From: Opitutaceae bacterium
Lineage (GTDB): Bacteria > Verrucomicrobiota > Verrucomicrobiia > Opitutales > Opitutaceae
Assembly: GCA_041395105.1 (NCBI GenBank)
Contig: JAWLBB010000002.1
Span: 310,001-374,000, forward strand
Reading direction: 5' to 3'
Length of the DNA: 64,000 nucleotides
Shown: positions 54,342 to 62,826 of the stretch, one piece after another
Numbering within the stretch: position 1 is the stretch's first letter
Layout of the letters: each line of letters opens with the position of its first letter
Notes under the pieces: generated by a model
Told to the model about the DNA's origin: nothing
The model's database searches: none
Seen by the model: only the letters and a program-made list of their open reading frames with translations
Translations under genes and position numbers: made by a program

Positions 54342-57300
54342 TTCGAGTAGACCCTCCACTTGACTCCGCCGTTGTAGGCGTCGAACTCATCGTATCCACC
54401 TACCAATGACCAGTCATCATTGAGCAGGACCTCGACATTGTAGGTCTCCCGGCCCTTCAGGGAGATGTCAGACCCTGATTCGATGAGGAAGCGTCCTTCG
54501 CTTCCCCCACCGATCCCGAATTCGACCAGCAGGTTGCGACCGAGATAGACGGCCAGCTTGGTCATGCGCTGCTGCATGGAATAATAACCGCTCCGACTGG
54601 GCACCTCGCCCGTGGTCAGCATGAGCAGAACCGCATCCGATCCGAGATTGGGTTCAGACTCAAAGAAAAGGCGCGGAGCCGAAGCATATCCCTCCACCCG
54701 CATTCCGATGTCGAAACCGAAGATCCTCGATCCCGCCTCAAGATCGAGCAGGATGTCGAACGGATTGTCCTCCAGGATGCTGAGAGATCCTGAGGTCATT
54801 TTGAGGGTGGCAAAGGGGAACTCAACCGTTCCACTGTCGACTTGAAGCTCGCCGAGGGCCTTCGGCTCCCGCAGAGTTCCGGTCAGCGCGAAATCCGCCG
54901 AAAGAAGCCCTTTGAAAACCGGGGTCTCTACGCGGAGGAACTTCGGTCCTGCCACTTTCAGGTCAAGCTTCCACTGAGCGAAGGGTTCAGCCTCGACACT
55001 GAAGTAGGGAGGGCGTCTCGACGGACTGTCGACGCTGCCGGAGAGGAACGAGTTCAGATCGGCCACGTAAAGGCTGTCCGACAATCCGAGGGTGCCGGTA
55101 AGGGTTGCCGCTCCCATCCCGGCTCCGCGAAGACGCAGATCAAGGTCGGACCGGACCACCAGGCCGGGTTCGCGGACCAGCGGCACCTTGGTCCCTTTGA
55201 GGGCGAGATCGTAGTCGACCTCGCCGGCTCCATCCCAATCAAAACGACCGGTCAGAATGACCTTCTGTCCGCCAATGATCGCCGCGATTTCGTTGCAGAT
55301 GATACTACGACCCGAGAAATCCACCCGGGCATGGATCTCCTGCATCGTCCCGAAAGGCCGGAGCGGACGGAGGGCGGCATCGTCGAGTTCCAGATAACCG
55401 CTGAACTGACGGCCGGGTTTCATCGTCAAGTCGAGATCCAGCTGACCCGTCGGGGCCAGAACCCTGGGCAAGAAGCGGGCAAAGGCGCGAATCCTGGCAT
55501 CGTCGGCCCGAAAACGCAGTGTCGCCTGGGAGAGATCCGGCCACTCCTGTTCAAGAGCTATCTTGAGCCAATCACCACGCCTGAGGGGGAGTTCTCCCTC
55601 GACTGAAAGCGCCTCGCCCTCGACCTGCAGACGACTCGTCTCAAGAATCACGCGATCCGGAGTCAATTGGGCGATCAAGCGGATTCCGGTGATGGGCGGC
55701 CAGGTCGTCGCCTGTCCGTCCTTCAACAGACTCACTCTGGCGGTATTGAGTTCCAGGCGGCCGATCGGAGCCGCGGCCGGCCCTTCGAGCAGGAGATTGA
55801 GCTTGGGCTCGGTCAGATCAATGCCGACCATCCTGGCGATCCGGTCCCAGAAGTCCGGGTTGGGCGCAGTCTGGGCCGCCAGGTCAACCGAACGATCCCA
55901 GTCCACCGAGACCAACCGCTCGCCGCCCGGAGTCAGCAGACCCGGCAGACGTCCGCGGACCTCGAGGACATCCGCTCCGTCCGACGCGACCACCAGATCT
56001 TCGATCGACAGCCATGATTCGTCGCCGGACACCTTGAAACGGTAGGCGATGGGGCCCTGATCGGAGACGAGCCCGCCCGATGAAGACGCGGCGAATACGA
56101 CCGGACCATCCATCCAGGAGCCCTCGAAATGAAAGGCTTCGACATCCAGCCAGTCGAATTCCCGGTCCAGCAGACCATCGGCCAACCGGCTGTTGAGGTT
56201 CTCTGCGTCGATCACCCACTGACCTGAAAACGGCCAGTCGAGATCGCCGCGCAGATCAAGAAAGCGGTCCTCCCCTTCCAGCCGGATGGTGCCTCCGACC
56301 CAAGACTTCAGGTCTGTCTCGATGAGTGCACCGCGGGCTGATTCCAGCACGGTTGCTCCGTTCACTGACAATCGGAGCCCGGTGAGCCGGGCGCGCATAG
56401 CCGACCCCGCCGACAGACCTCCCGTGATCTCCAGCTCGGCCTGATCGGTCCGAATCGTGAGCCCGGCATGGTCAAGATCAAGCCCGCAGCCCCGAAACCG
56501 GCCATCAATCGACGAGGGGAGCATGCCGGGAACCCGGACCAGGCCGGCCCGCCCGCTGAGCGAATAGTCCGGAGCCTCCCACGGGCCATTCAGTGATCCC
56601 GCCACCACCAGATCGCTGACGTCGATGTCGTCCCCCAGGAAAGACTTGAGAAGCTCTCCTTGAGTCCTCGCAAGCACTTCACCGTCAAGAGTTTTCTTCG
56701 CCAGATCGACCTCACCGGAGAAGGTCAGCTCGGAATCGGGGTCGAGCGCCAGCGACAGCCGTGGGAGCGACAGCCTCGGATAATCGAGGGCGATCTCCGC
56801 CTCGGCCCGAACGCCGGAAAAACCATCCATGGCCAGATCTTCAGCCGACAGGGTGGCGGTGAGGGTGGGCATCCGGCCCGCTCTGGTCGTCAACCTGGCC
56901 TGACCCGCGGCCCGACCACTTGCCGGGAAGGGGCTGGCGGCCAGGTCGATACCAAAACTGAGATCGGCAGTCTGATCGAGGAAGCCAGGGCCGAATCTCA
57001 GATCGATCGGAGACGAGAGACGAGCAGTCGCCCAGGGCAGATCCAATTCGACCGTCTCCAGATGGACACTCTCCAGGTCTCCGTCCGCTTCGAGCGCCAC
57101 TTTCAGCGGAGGAAGATCCGGATCCGCCTGGCTTTCCGGGGTCGACGACAGATCCGCGGATGCGGAGAAGCGATTTCCCGACCAGGAGAGGTCCAATTTC
57201 CCGCGAATCGGCCCATAGTCGTCAATTCCGAGCATCTGTGGATCAACTTCGAGCAGGTCGGATTGGATAAGGGCGGAATCGGGGAGCATGCCTCCGGCGG

Positions 57301-57997
57301 CAAAGACCACCCTCCCCGAGAAAGCGCTTTTCTGCCACTGAAGTCCCAGGCTGACCTCCAACTGCTCCGACGCGCCGGTGATCAGGGCGGTCACGGAAGC
57401 GTCCCAAGGCTCGACCGTCAGATCGACGGTCCAGGGATCAGCAACGGGAGCGGTGATCCTGGCCCGCGATCGCCACAACCCGCCCGGATCGACCACAACC
57501 GCTTCCAGACCCGGAAACCGCCATTCGACGCGCTCCAGAAAAACCGTTTGGCCACCGGCCACCAGGGTGCCGGATTCTGCGAGGATGGTCGGGAGGAATC
57601 GCTGCAGATCGGGAAGGACGGCACGGATCTGGCGGTGGATATCGGCCACCGAACTGGCGGCGGCCGGTTCGGCCGCGGTTGAAGCCGAGATCTCCAGATG
57701 CCATTGCTCAATCCGGACCAGGGCCGCTCTGCCCCCGGGCTCCGGGGAAGCGAGAAGCCAGACCGGCCAGATCGGCAGCGAAACCTTCCCGGCAATCAGC
57801 CTGACCCCAGGCTGTTCCAATCGCACATCCTCCAGCAGGAGGTACCGGTAGCCGAGCCGGTCGAATGAACCGACCGCCAGTCCGAAACGCGGCCCGGCTT
57901 GCACCAATGCCCACGGCAACCAGACCGGGTAGGCCAGCAGGATCAGGCTGACCCCTAGCAAGGAACCGACGATCAATCTGAAAATGAAACGGCGCAT
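54338..57997 (-). CDS. tamB: TamB-like translocation/assembly protein (DUF490)
   Basis: The protein is about 1219 residues, starting at ATG 57997 (MRRFIFRLIVGSLLGV), which follows a TTG. One N-terminal membrane helix, then a very long beta-rich region of repeated strands as in AsmA/TamB proteins, with the DUF490 C-terminus: SDAVLLMLTTGEVPSRSGYY, LAVYLGRNLLVEFGIGGGS, ETYNVEVLLNDDWSLVGGYDEF. These proteins bridge the inner membrane to outer-membrane Omp85 partners and transport lipids or proteins. The overlap with the Omp85 gene supports TamAB. Confidence 0.9.
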   Translation of the reverse strand: MRRFIFRLIVGSLLGVSLILLAYPVWLPWALVQAGPRFGLAVGSFDRLGYRYLLLEDVRLEQPGVRLIAGKVSLPIWPVWLLASPEPGGRAALVRIEQWHLEISASTAAEPAAASSVADIHRQIRAVLPDLQRFLPTILAESGTLVAGGQTVFLERVEWRFPGLEAVVVDPGGLWRSRARITAPVADPWTVDLTVEPWDASVTALITGASEQLEVSLGLQWQKSAFSGRVVFAAGGMLPDSALIQSDLLEVDPQMLGIDDYGPIRGKLDLSWSGNRFSASADLSSTPESQADPDLPPLKVALEADGDLESVHLETVELDLPWATARLSSPIDLRFGPGFLDQTADLSFGIDLAASPFPASGRAAGQARLTTRAGRMPTLTATLSAEDLAMDGFSGVRAEAEIALDYPRLSLPRLSLALDPDSELTFSGEVDLAKKTLDGEVLARTQGELLKSFLGDDIDVSDLVVAGSLNGPWEAPDYSLSGRAGLVRVPGMLPSSIDGRFRGCGLDLDHAGLTIRTDQAELEITGGLSAGSAMRARLTGLRLSVNGATVLESARGALIETDLKSWVGGTIRLEGEDRFLDLRGDLDWPFSGQWVIDAENLNSRLADGLLDREFDWLDVEAFHFEGSWMDGPVVFAASSSGGLVSDQGPIAYRFKVSGDESWLSIEDLVVASDGADVLEVRGRLPGLLTPGGERLVSVDWDRSVDLAAQTAPNPDFWDRIARMVGIDLTEPKLNLLLEGPAAAPIGRLELNTARVSLLKDGQATTWPPITGIRLIAQLTPDRVILETSRLQVEGEALSVEGELPLRRGDWLKIALEQEWPDLSQATLRFRADDARIRAFARFLPRVLAPTGQLDLDLTMKPGRQFSGYLELDDAALRPLRPFGTMQEIHARVDFSGRSIICNEIAAIIGGQKVILTGRFDWDGAGEVDYDLALKGTKVPLVREPGLVVRSDLDLRLRGAGMGAATLTGTLGLSDSLYVADLNSFLSGSVDSPSRRPPYFSVEAEPFAQWKLDLKVAGPKFLRVETPVFKGLLSADFALTGTLREPKALGELQVDSGTVEFPFATLKMTSGSLSILEDNPFDILLDLEAGSRIFGFDIGMRVEGYASAPRLFFESEPNLGSDAVLLMLTTGEVPSRSGYYSMQQRMTKLAVYLGRNLLVEFGIGGGSEGRFLIESGSDISLKGRETYNVEVLLNDDWSLVGGYDEFDAYNGGVKWRVYSK

Positions 57998-58129
57998 CAA
58001 GAACCGGCGGGAAGGCTGTCTGAAGAGGAATCTTCAGACAATCGAATCGAAAGTGATGTTTCCACAGATAGCTGTAAAGGCCACCATGGGATTCGCGAGG
58101 CCGGTCTTGAAACAGAAGAGAGCGACTGA

Positions 58130-58537
58130 TTGGATGAACGCATCTTGAGTGACTCCCGACAGGACAGGAAACCCTTCGGCCGGCAGATCGAAAACCTCAT
58201 CGCCAACCTGAGAGGTTTTCCTGAGGATCAGGGCCGGTCACGGATTCGACCGACCCGGCCGATTGACGAGTTGGTGGAGAAACTTCTGATCAAGCATCGG
58301 GTCGGCACCTCCTCCCCGGAAGAAACGATCCGCGATGCCTGGGCCGGGATCGTGGGCGAATCCAATCAGCAGTTCGCCCATCCCGCCCGGATCGAACGGG
58401 ATCGCTGTCTCGTCATCGCCGTCAGCGACCCCATCGTCCGCCAGGAACTGCAGTTCAACAAGAAACTCCTGATTGAGAGGATCCGTGCGCTTGCCGGTTG
58501 CGGCGGGATTCGCGAAGTCACCCTGCGATCGGGGTGA
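58130..58537 (+). CDS. DciA-like (DUF721) protein
   Basis: The 135-residue protein begins with TTG at 58130 (reads MDERILSDSRQDRKPFGRQI); the ATG 3 bases on is out of frame. An AGAAGAGAG stretch lies about 8-10 bases upstream. The DUF721 core is visible in IRDAWAGIVGESNQQFAHPARIERDRCLVIAVSD and VRQELQFNKKLLIERI. DciA is the ancestral loader of the replicative helicase DnaB. The start codon choice is tentative. It is divergent from tamB and just upstream of rpsO. Confidence 0.8.
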   Translation: MDERILSDSRQDRKPFGRQIENLIANLRGFPEDQGRSRIRPTRPIDELVEKLLIKHRVGTSSPEETIRDAWAGIVGESNQQFAHPARIERDRCLVIAVSDPIVRQELQFNKKLLIERIRALAGCGGIREVTLRSG

Positions 58538-58730
58538 ACGGCCGGCGCCTGACGGCCGGCCGGCAATCGGTTTCCGGACTGATTTCCAGCCATTTTTTCG
58601 CTTGCGGGTTCCCGGCCTGTCGTTGATGTTGACCCCTTACGTCAGAGTCAGGCCATCGGTTGTGGTCGGACTCCTCGGTCCACCCGGGAAACCGGATGAA
58701 AGCGGTGGAAACGGCTCGGGCTGTCTCCAC

Positions 58731-58754
58731 GGAACCCGCATTCAGCGTGGTTCC
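58731..58754 (+). other. Hairpin in the rpsO leader
   Basis: GGAACCCGC (58731-58739) pairs with GCG-T-GGTTCC (58745-58754) with one bulged T, ending 24 bases before rpsO. S15 often represses its own translation by binding its mRNA leader; this stem is a candidate. I see no sequence proof of S15 binding. Confidence 0.4.
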
Positions 58755-58778
58755 CGACCGTGAACCAAATGAAAAACC

Positions 58779-59045
58779 ATGACAGAAGTCTCGAATAAAC
58801 AGAATATCATCACCGGGTATCAGACCCACGAAAAAGACACCGGCTCCTGCGACGTCCAGATTGCCCTGCTGACCGCGCGGATCAGTCACCTGACTGACCA
58901 TCTGCGGGTCCATCGCAAGGATTTCCATTCACGTCGGGGTCTTCTCGCCATGGCAAGTCGTCGTCGAAAGCTTCTCGATTACCTGAAGCGTCACGACCTC
59001 CCCAAATACACCGAGTTGCTCAAGCGACTCAACCTCCGCAAATAA
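58779..59045 (+). CDS. rpsO: 30S ribosomal protein S15
   Basis: The 88-residue protein shows the S15 signature: NIITGYQTHEKDTGSCDVQIALLTARISHLTDHLRVHRKDFHSRRGLLAMASRRRKLLDYL split over the sequence, with Asp/Gly/Ser region, ISHLTDHL, H-K-D and SRRGLL. It binds 16S rRNA in the platform. rpsO-pnp is a common gene order. A perfect palindrome lies 17 bases downstream. Confidence 0.97.
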   Translation: MTEVSNKQNIITGYQTHEKDTGSCDVQIALLTARISHLTDHLRVHRKDFHSRRGLLAMASRRRKLLDYLKRHDLPKYTELLKRLNLRK

Positions 59046-59062
59046 GCGGGTGTGGTGGACGT

Positions 59063-59080
59063 GTTTCGCCGCGGCGAAAC
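59063..59080. other. Perfect palindrome after rpsO
   Basis: GTTTCGCCGCGGCGAAAC at 59063-59080 reads the same on both strands. It sits 17 bases after the rpsO stop and has no T-run, so it is more likely a processing or protein-binding site than a terminator. Confidence 0.4.
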
Positions 59081-59241
59081 CGGGCCCATCCTCCTCCGGC
59101 AGCCCGGTGAATCAAGCGATTTGGATGAGCTCTGGGTCGACCAATGGTCGTTCTCCAGCCTCCATCCCGATCGGCGCGATGCACCAAGATCCCGGAAAGT
59201 GAGGGCCGACCCATCGGTTGCCACCTTTCCCCAATCACCTC

Positions 59242-59332
59242 GATTGAACGAACGACCTGAGACATTTCCGTCTGCCATTCCAACGCCCGGCTGGGGCGGC
59301 AGACGGAAATCTCTCAAGCTCGTGGTTCAATC
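59242..59332 (+). promoter_or_regulatory. Long imperfect hairpin in the pnp leader
   Basis: Arms 59242-59276 and 59298-59332 are 35 bases each and align without gaps as inverted repeats: 8 paired bases (GATTGAAC), an 8-by-8 internal loop, 5 paired (TGAGA), one mismatch, then 13 paired (ATTTCCGTCTGCC), with a 21-base loop. It ends 28 bases before the pnp start. In E. coli a comparable pnp leader stem is cut by RNase III and mediates PNPase autoregulation. Confidence 0.7.
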
Positions 59333-59360
59333 AGGTTTCCAAACACAGATAGATTGATCC

Positions 59361-61576
59361 ATGAAACAGAAGCACAACTTCAAAGTAGAAGGTCTCGATA
59401 TGACCTTCTCCACCGGTACTCTGGCAGGACTTGCCAGCGGTGCTGTTACCGTGACCGTCGGTGAGACGTCACTTTTCGTCGCCTCATCGGTCGCCGCCAC
59501 CACCCGGGAGGGCCAGGATTGGTTCCCGCTGCAGGTTGACTACCGCGAGCGGTTCTCCGCTGCGGGCCGTTTCCCCGGCGGCTACTTCAAACGCGAAGGC
59601 CGCCCCTCCGAGAAGGAGATCCTGACTTCCCGCCTCTGTGACCGTCCCTGCCGGCCGCTTTTTCCCAAGGGCTTCCTGAACGAAGTCCAGATCTGCGGCC
59701 TTTTGCTGACAGCCGACCTCGTCAACGACTCGGACATCTCGATGGTCAATGGCGCTTCGGCTTCCCTTGCCATCTCCGAAATCCCCTGGAATGGCCCGAT
59801 CGGCTGCGTCCGGGTCGGCCGTATCGACGGGAAGTTTGTCGCCAACCCGACCATTGACGATCAGTTCTCGTCCGACCTCGATCTCGTCTACGTCGGCACT
59901 GCCGAGGAGATGCTGATGATCGAAGGCAGCGCCGACCAGCTTCCGGAAGAGGACTTCCTCAACGCCCTCGAGTTCGCCCACCAATCCATTCAACCGATCA
60001 TCGCGACCATCAACAAAATGGTCAGTGAGGTCGGCAAACCGAAGAAGGAATTCCCCCTGATCACCTGCGACGAGCCGGTCATGGAAACCGTCCGCGCCGC
60101 AGCCGGTGCCGATATCGCCGCATCCGCCAAGCACCCGACCAAGCAGGCCCGTCAGGATGCCCTGTCTGCTGCCGGCGACAAGGCCAAGGCGGCTCTCGAC
60201 GAAAAGCTCGGTGAAGACGGCTACAAGGCCACCCATCTGAAGATGGCTCTCGAGGAACTGCAGGAGGCCGCCTACCGCGATGCCATCCTCAGTGAAGGCT
60301 ACCGCTCGGGCGGCCGGCCCACCGACAAGCTGCGCGAGATTTCCTGCGAGACGGGAGTCCTGCCACGGGTGCACGGTTCCGCCCTCTTCAACCGCGGCGA
60401 GACTCAGGCCCTCGTCATCACGACCCTCGCTTCAACCGGTGAGTCACAGAGTCTCGATGCCTTGACCGGCGGACCCAAATCCAAGTCATTCACCCTTCAC
60501 TACAACTTCCCCATTATTCGGTCGGCGAGACCGGGCGGATCATGGGTCCGGGTCGTCGTGAAATCGGACACGGAGCCCTCGCGGAACGGTCTCTCTTGCC
60601 GGTCGTCCCGACCGAAGAGACCTTCCCCTACTGCATCCGGATCATCTCCGAGATCATGTCGTCGAACGGATCGACCTCGATGGCCTCGATCTGTGGCGGT
60701 TGCTTGTCGCTGATGGACGCCGGTGTGCCCATCATCGCCCCGGTGGCCGGCATTTCAATCGGCCTGGTCAGCGAGCGGGACGCGTCCGGCAAGCTCTCCA
60801 AGCAGGTCCTCCTGACCGATATCCTCGGCGAAGAGGATCACTACGGCGACATGGATTTCAAGATCGCCGGAACCGCGGAGGGCATCACCGGATTCCAGCT
60901 CGACCTCAAGATCAAGGGACTTCCCTTCGATCTGGTGCGCAAGGCGGTGGCCGCCTCGCGGACCGCCCGGCTCGAGATTCTCGAAAAGATGAAGGAAGCC
61001 CTCGCCGAACCGCGTCCTGAGCTCAGTGAATACGCTCCGCGGATCGAGACCCTCCAGATTGATCCCGACAAGATCGGTGCCCTCATCGGCCCGGGCGGCA
61101 AGAATATCCGCCGGATCACCGAGATCACGGGTGCCGAGATCAATATTGCCGAGGACAACAGCGGGAAGGTCTTCGTCTACACCAACAACCGCGAGGCAAT
61201 GGCCCGAGCGGTGGAGGAGGTCATGATGGTCTGCGGCAAGATCGAGGAAGGAAAGATCTACCGCGGTATCGTCAAGGGAATCAAAGAGTTCGGTTGCTTC
61301 GTCGAGGTGCTTCCCGGCCAGGAAGGTCTGGTCCATATCTCGGAGTTGGCTGATTTCCGGGTCCGCCGGACCGAGGATGTCTGCAAGATGGGCGACGAAA
61401 TGGTCGTCAAGTGCATCGGCATCGACGAGCGGGGACGCGTTCGCCTGAGCCGACGGGCCGCTCTCGAGGAGCTCGAAGCACAGAAGAACGGACAAGGCGG
61501 AGCCGAAGTGGCGGACGTTGCCGATGACGACGGTTCGGCCGAAGAGGCCGAAACCGCGACCCGCAGCGACGCCTGA
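59361..61576 (+). CDS. pnp: Polyribonucleotide nucleotidyltransferase, frame broken near 60513
   Basis: Starting MKQKHNFKVEGLDM, the protein matches PNPase with two RNase PH domains, then KH and S1 domains (KIGALIGPGGKNIRRITEITGA; GIVKGIKEFGCFVEVLPGQEG). It degrades RNA from the 3' end with phosphate. The reading frame shifts near 60513: before it reads LHYNFP, after it the proper frame reads YSVGETGRIMGPGRREIGHG, which needs one extra base in the run TTCCCCATTATT. Without it the frame ends at 60713. The catalytic region (EEDHYGDMDF) lies after the break. One missing C in the run of four C is the simplest explanation, by assembly error or mutation. A strong terminator follows. Confidence 0.9.
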
Positions 61577-61607
61577 TCTCTCCCCCGGTCACCTTCCTGC
61601 CCAATTC

Positions 61608-61641
61608 AAGCGCCGAATCCACTGGATTCGGCGCTTTTCTT
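61608..61641 (+). terminator. Intrinsic terminator of pnp
   Basis: AAGCGCCGAATCC (61608-61620) and GGATTCGGCGCTT (61624-61636) form a perfect 13-bp stem with a 3-base loop, followed by TTCTTT. It is 32 bases after the pnp stop. Confidence 0.9.
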
Positions 61642-61681
61642 TGCCCGAAATCCTGCGCGATACTGGAGGTGCCTCCCCGCC

Positions 61682-62671
61682 ATGACCACCCGAGCCGAAC
61701 CCATCATCCTGGTCGACAACCTGACCCGCGTTTTCCGCACCTATCGCAAGCGCCCCGGTTTCGTCGGCGGGCTGATCGGCCTGGTCCACCGGACTTACGA
61801 AGAAACGGCCGCCGCCGACCGGATCAGTTTCTCCATCAACGAGGGAGAGTTCGTCGGCTTTCTCGGGCCCAATGGAGCGGGCAAGACAACCGTCCTGAAG
61901 ATGCTCTCAGGACTCATCCATCCCACGAGCGGTTCCGCCCGGGTGGCCGGGTTCAACCCACGAGAGCGCAGGAATGAATACCGCCGGATGTTCGCCCTCG
62001 TCCTCGGTCAGAAGAATCAGCTCTGGTGGGATCTTCCCGCCATTGAGTCCTTCCACCTTCTGCGCCATATCTATGGCATCCCGGCCGAAACCCACCGGAA
62101 GCGTCTCGACGAACTCGTCGAACTCCTGGGGGTGGGCGCCAAGCTGAACGTCATGGTTCGCGAATTGTCCCTCGGCGAAAGGATGAAGATGGAACTGGTC
62201 GCCGCCCTGCTCCACGGCCCCCAGATCCTCTTCCTTGACGAACCGACCATCGGCCTCGACGTGGTCAGCCAGCGCTCCGTGCGCCATTTTCTCCGGGACT
62301 ACAACCAACGCCACCGCGTGACCATCCTGCTGACCAGCCACTATATGGCCGACATCGAGGCTCTCTGCAAACGGGTCATCGTCATCCATCATGGCCGGCT
62401 CATCTATGACGGCCGGCTTGACCGGCTCGACATCGAAGGCGCCCGCCACAAAGTGATCCGATTCCGGCCCCTTGACAGCTGGCCGGCCGACTGGGTGGCC
62501 CCGGGCAAGCGACTGGCCGATGAAGACGGTTCAATCACCGTCGAGGTGCCCGGCGACCGCATCGTCGAGGCCTCACAGTTCATCCTCGCGACCGCCCCGG
62601 TCGCAGACATCACCATTGAGGAAGTGCCTCTCGAGGAAATCATCCACCAGCTCTTCAGCAGCCAGACCTGA
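61682..62671 (+). CDS. ABC-2-type transporter ATP-binding protein
   Basis: The 329-residue ATPase shows Walker A GPNGAGKTTVLKML, Q-loop LVLGQKNQLWW, signature LSLGERMKMELVAALLH, Walker B ILFLDEPTIGLDVVSQ and H-loop TSHYM. The N-terminal extension (RKRPGFVGGLIGLVHRTYEET) and C-terminal domain are those of ABC-2 daunorubicin/YhaQ-type exporters. The membrane partner is not in the window downstream; no permease gene follows. Function is export of an unknown substrate. Confidence 0.9.
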   Translation: MTTRAEPIILVDNLTRVFRTYRKRPGFVGGLIGLVHRTYEETAAADRISFSINEGEFVGFLGPNGAGKTTVLKMLSGLIHPTSGSARVAGFNPRERRNEYRRMFALVLGQKNQLWWDLPAIESFHLLRHIYGIPAETHRKRLDELVELLGVGAKLNVMVRELSLGERMKMELVAALLHGPQILFLDEPTIGLDVVSQRSVRHFLRDYNQRHRVTILLTSHYMADIEALCKRVIVIHHGRLIYDGRLDRLDIEGARHKVIRFRPLDSWPADWVAPGKRLADEDGSITVEVPGDRIVEASQFILATAPVADITIEEVPLEEIIHQLFSSQT

Positions 62672-62826
62672 ACGCCCGGTCAACACAAAGAGGCCATCGG
62701 AAGGGTCATGAATTGCCGTCGCGCACCCGTGGTGAGCGCGTCAACCCCAGCTCCGGCCGGGAATCCCTGCGCCCCGCGCGGAAACCGGGCCTCCGCTGCC
62801 TGGCGACGAACGATCGGGAAAGCGCC

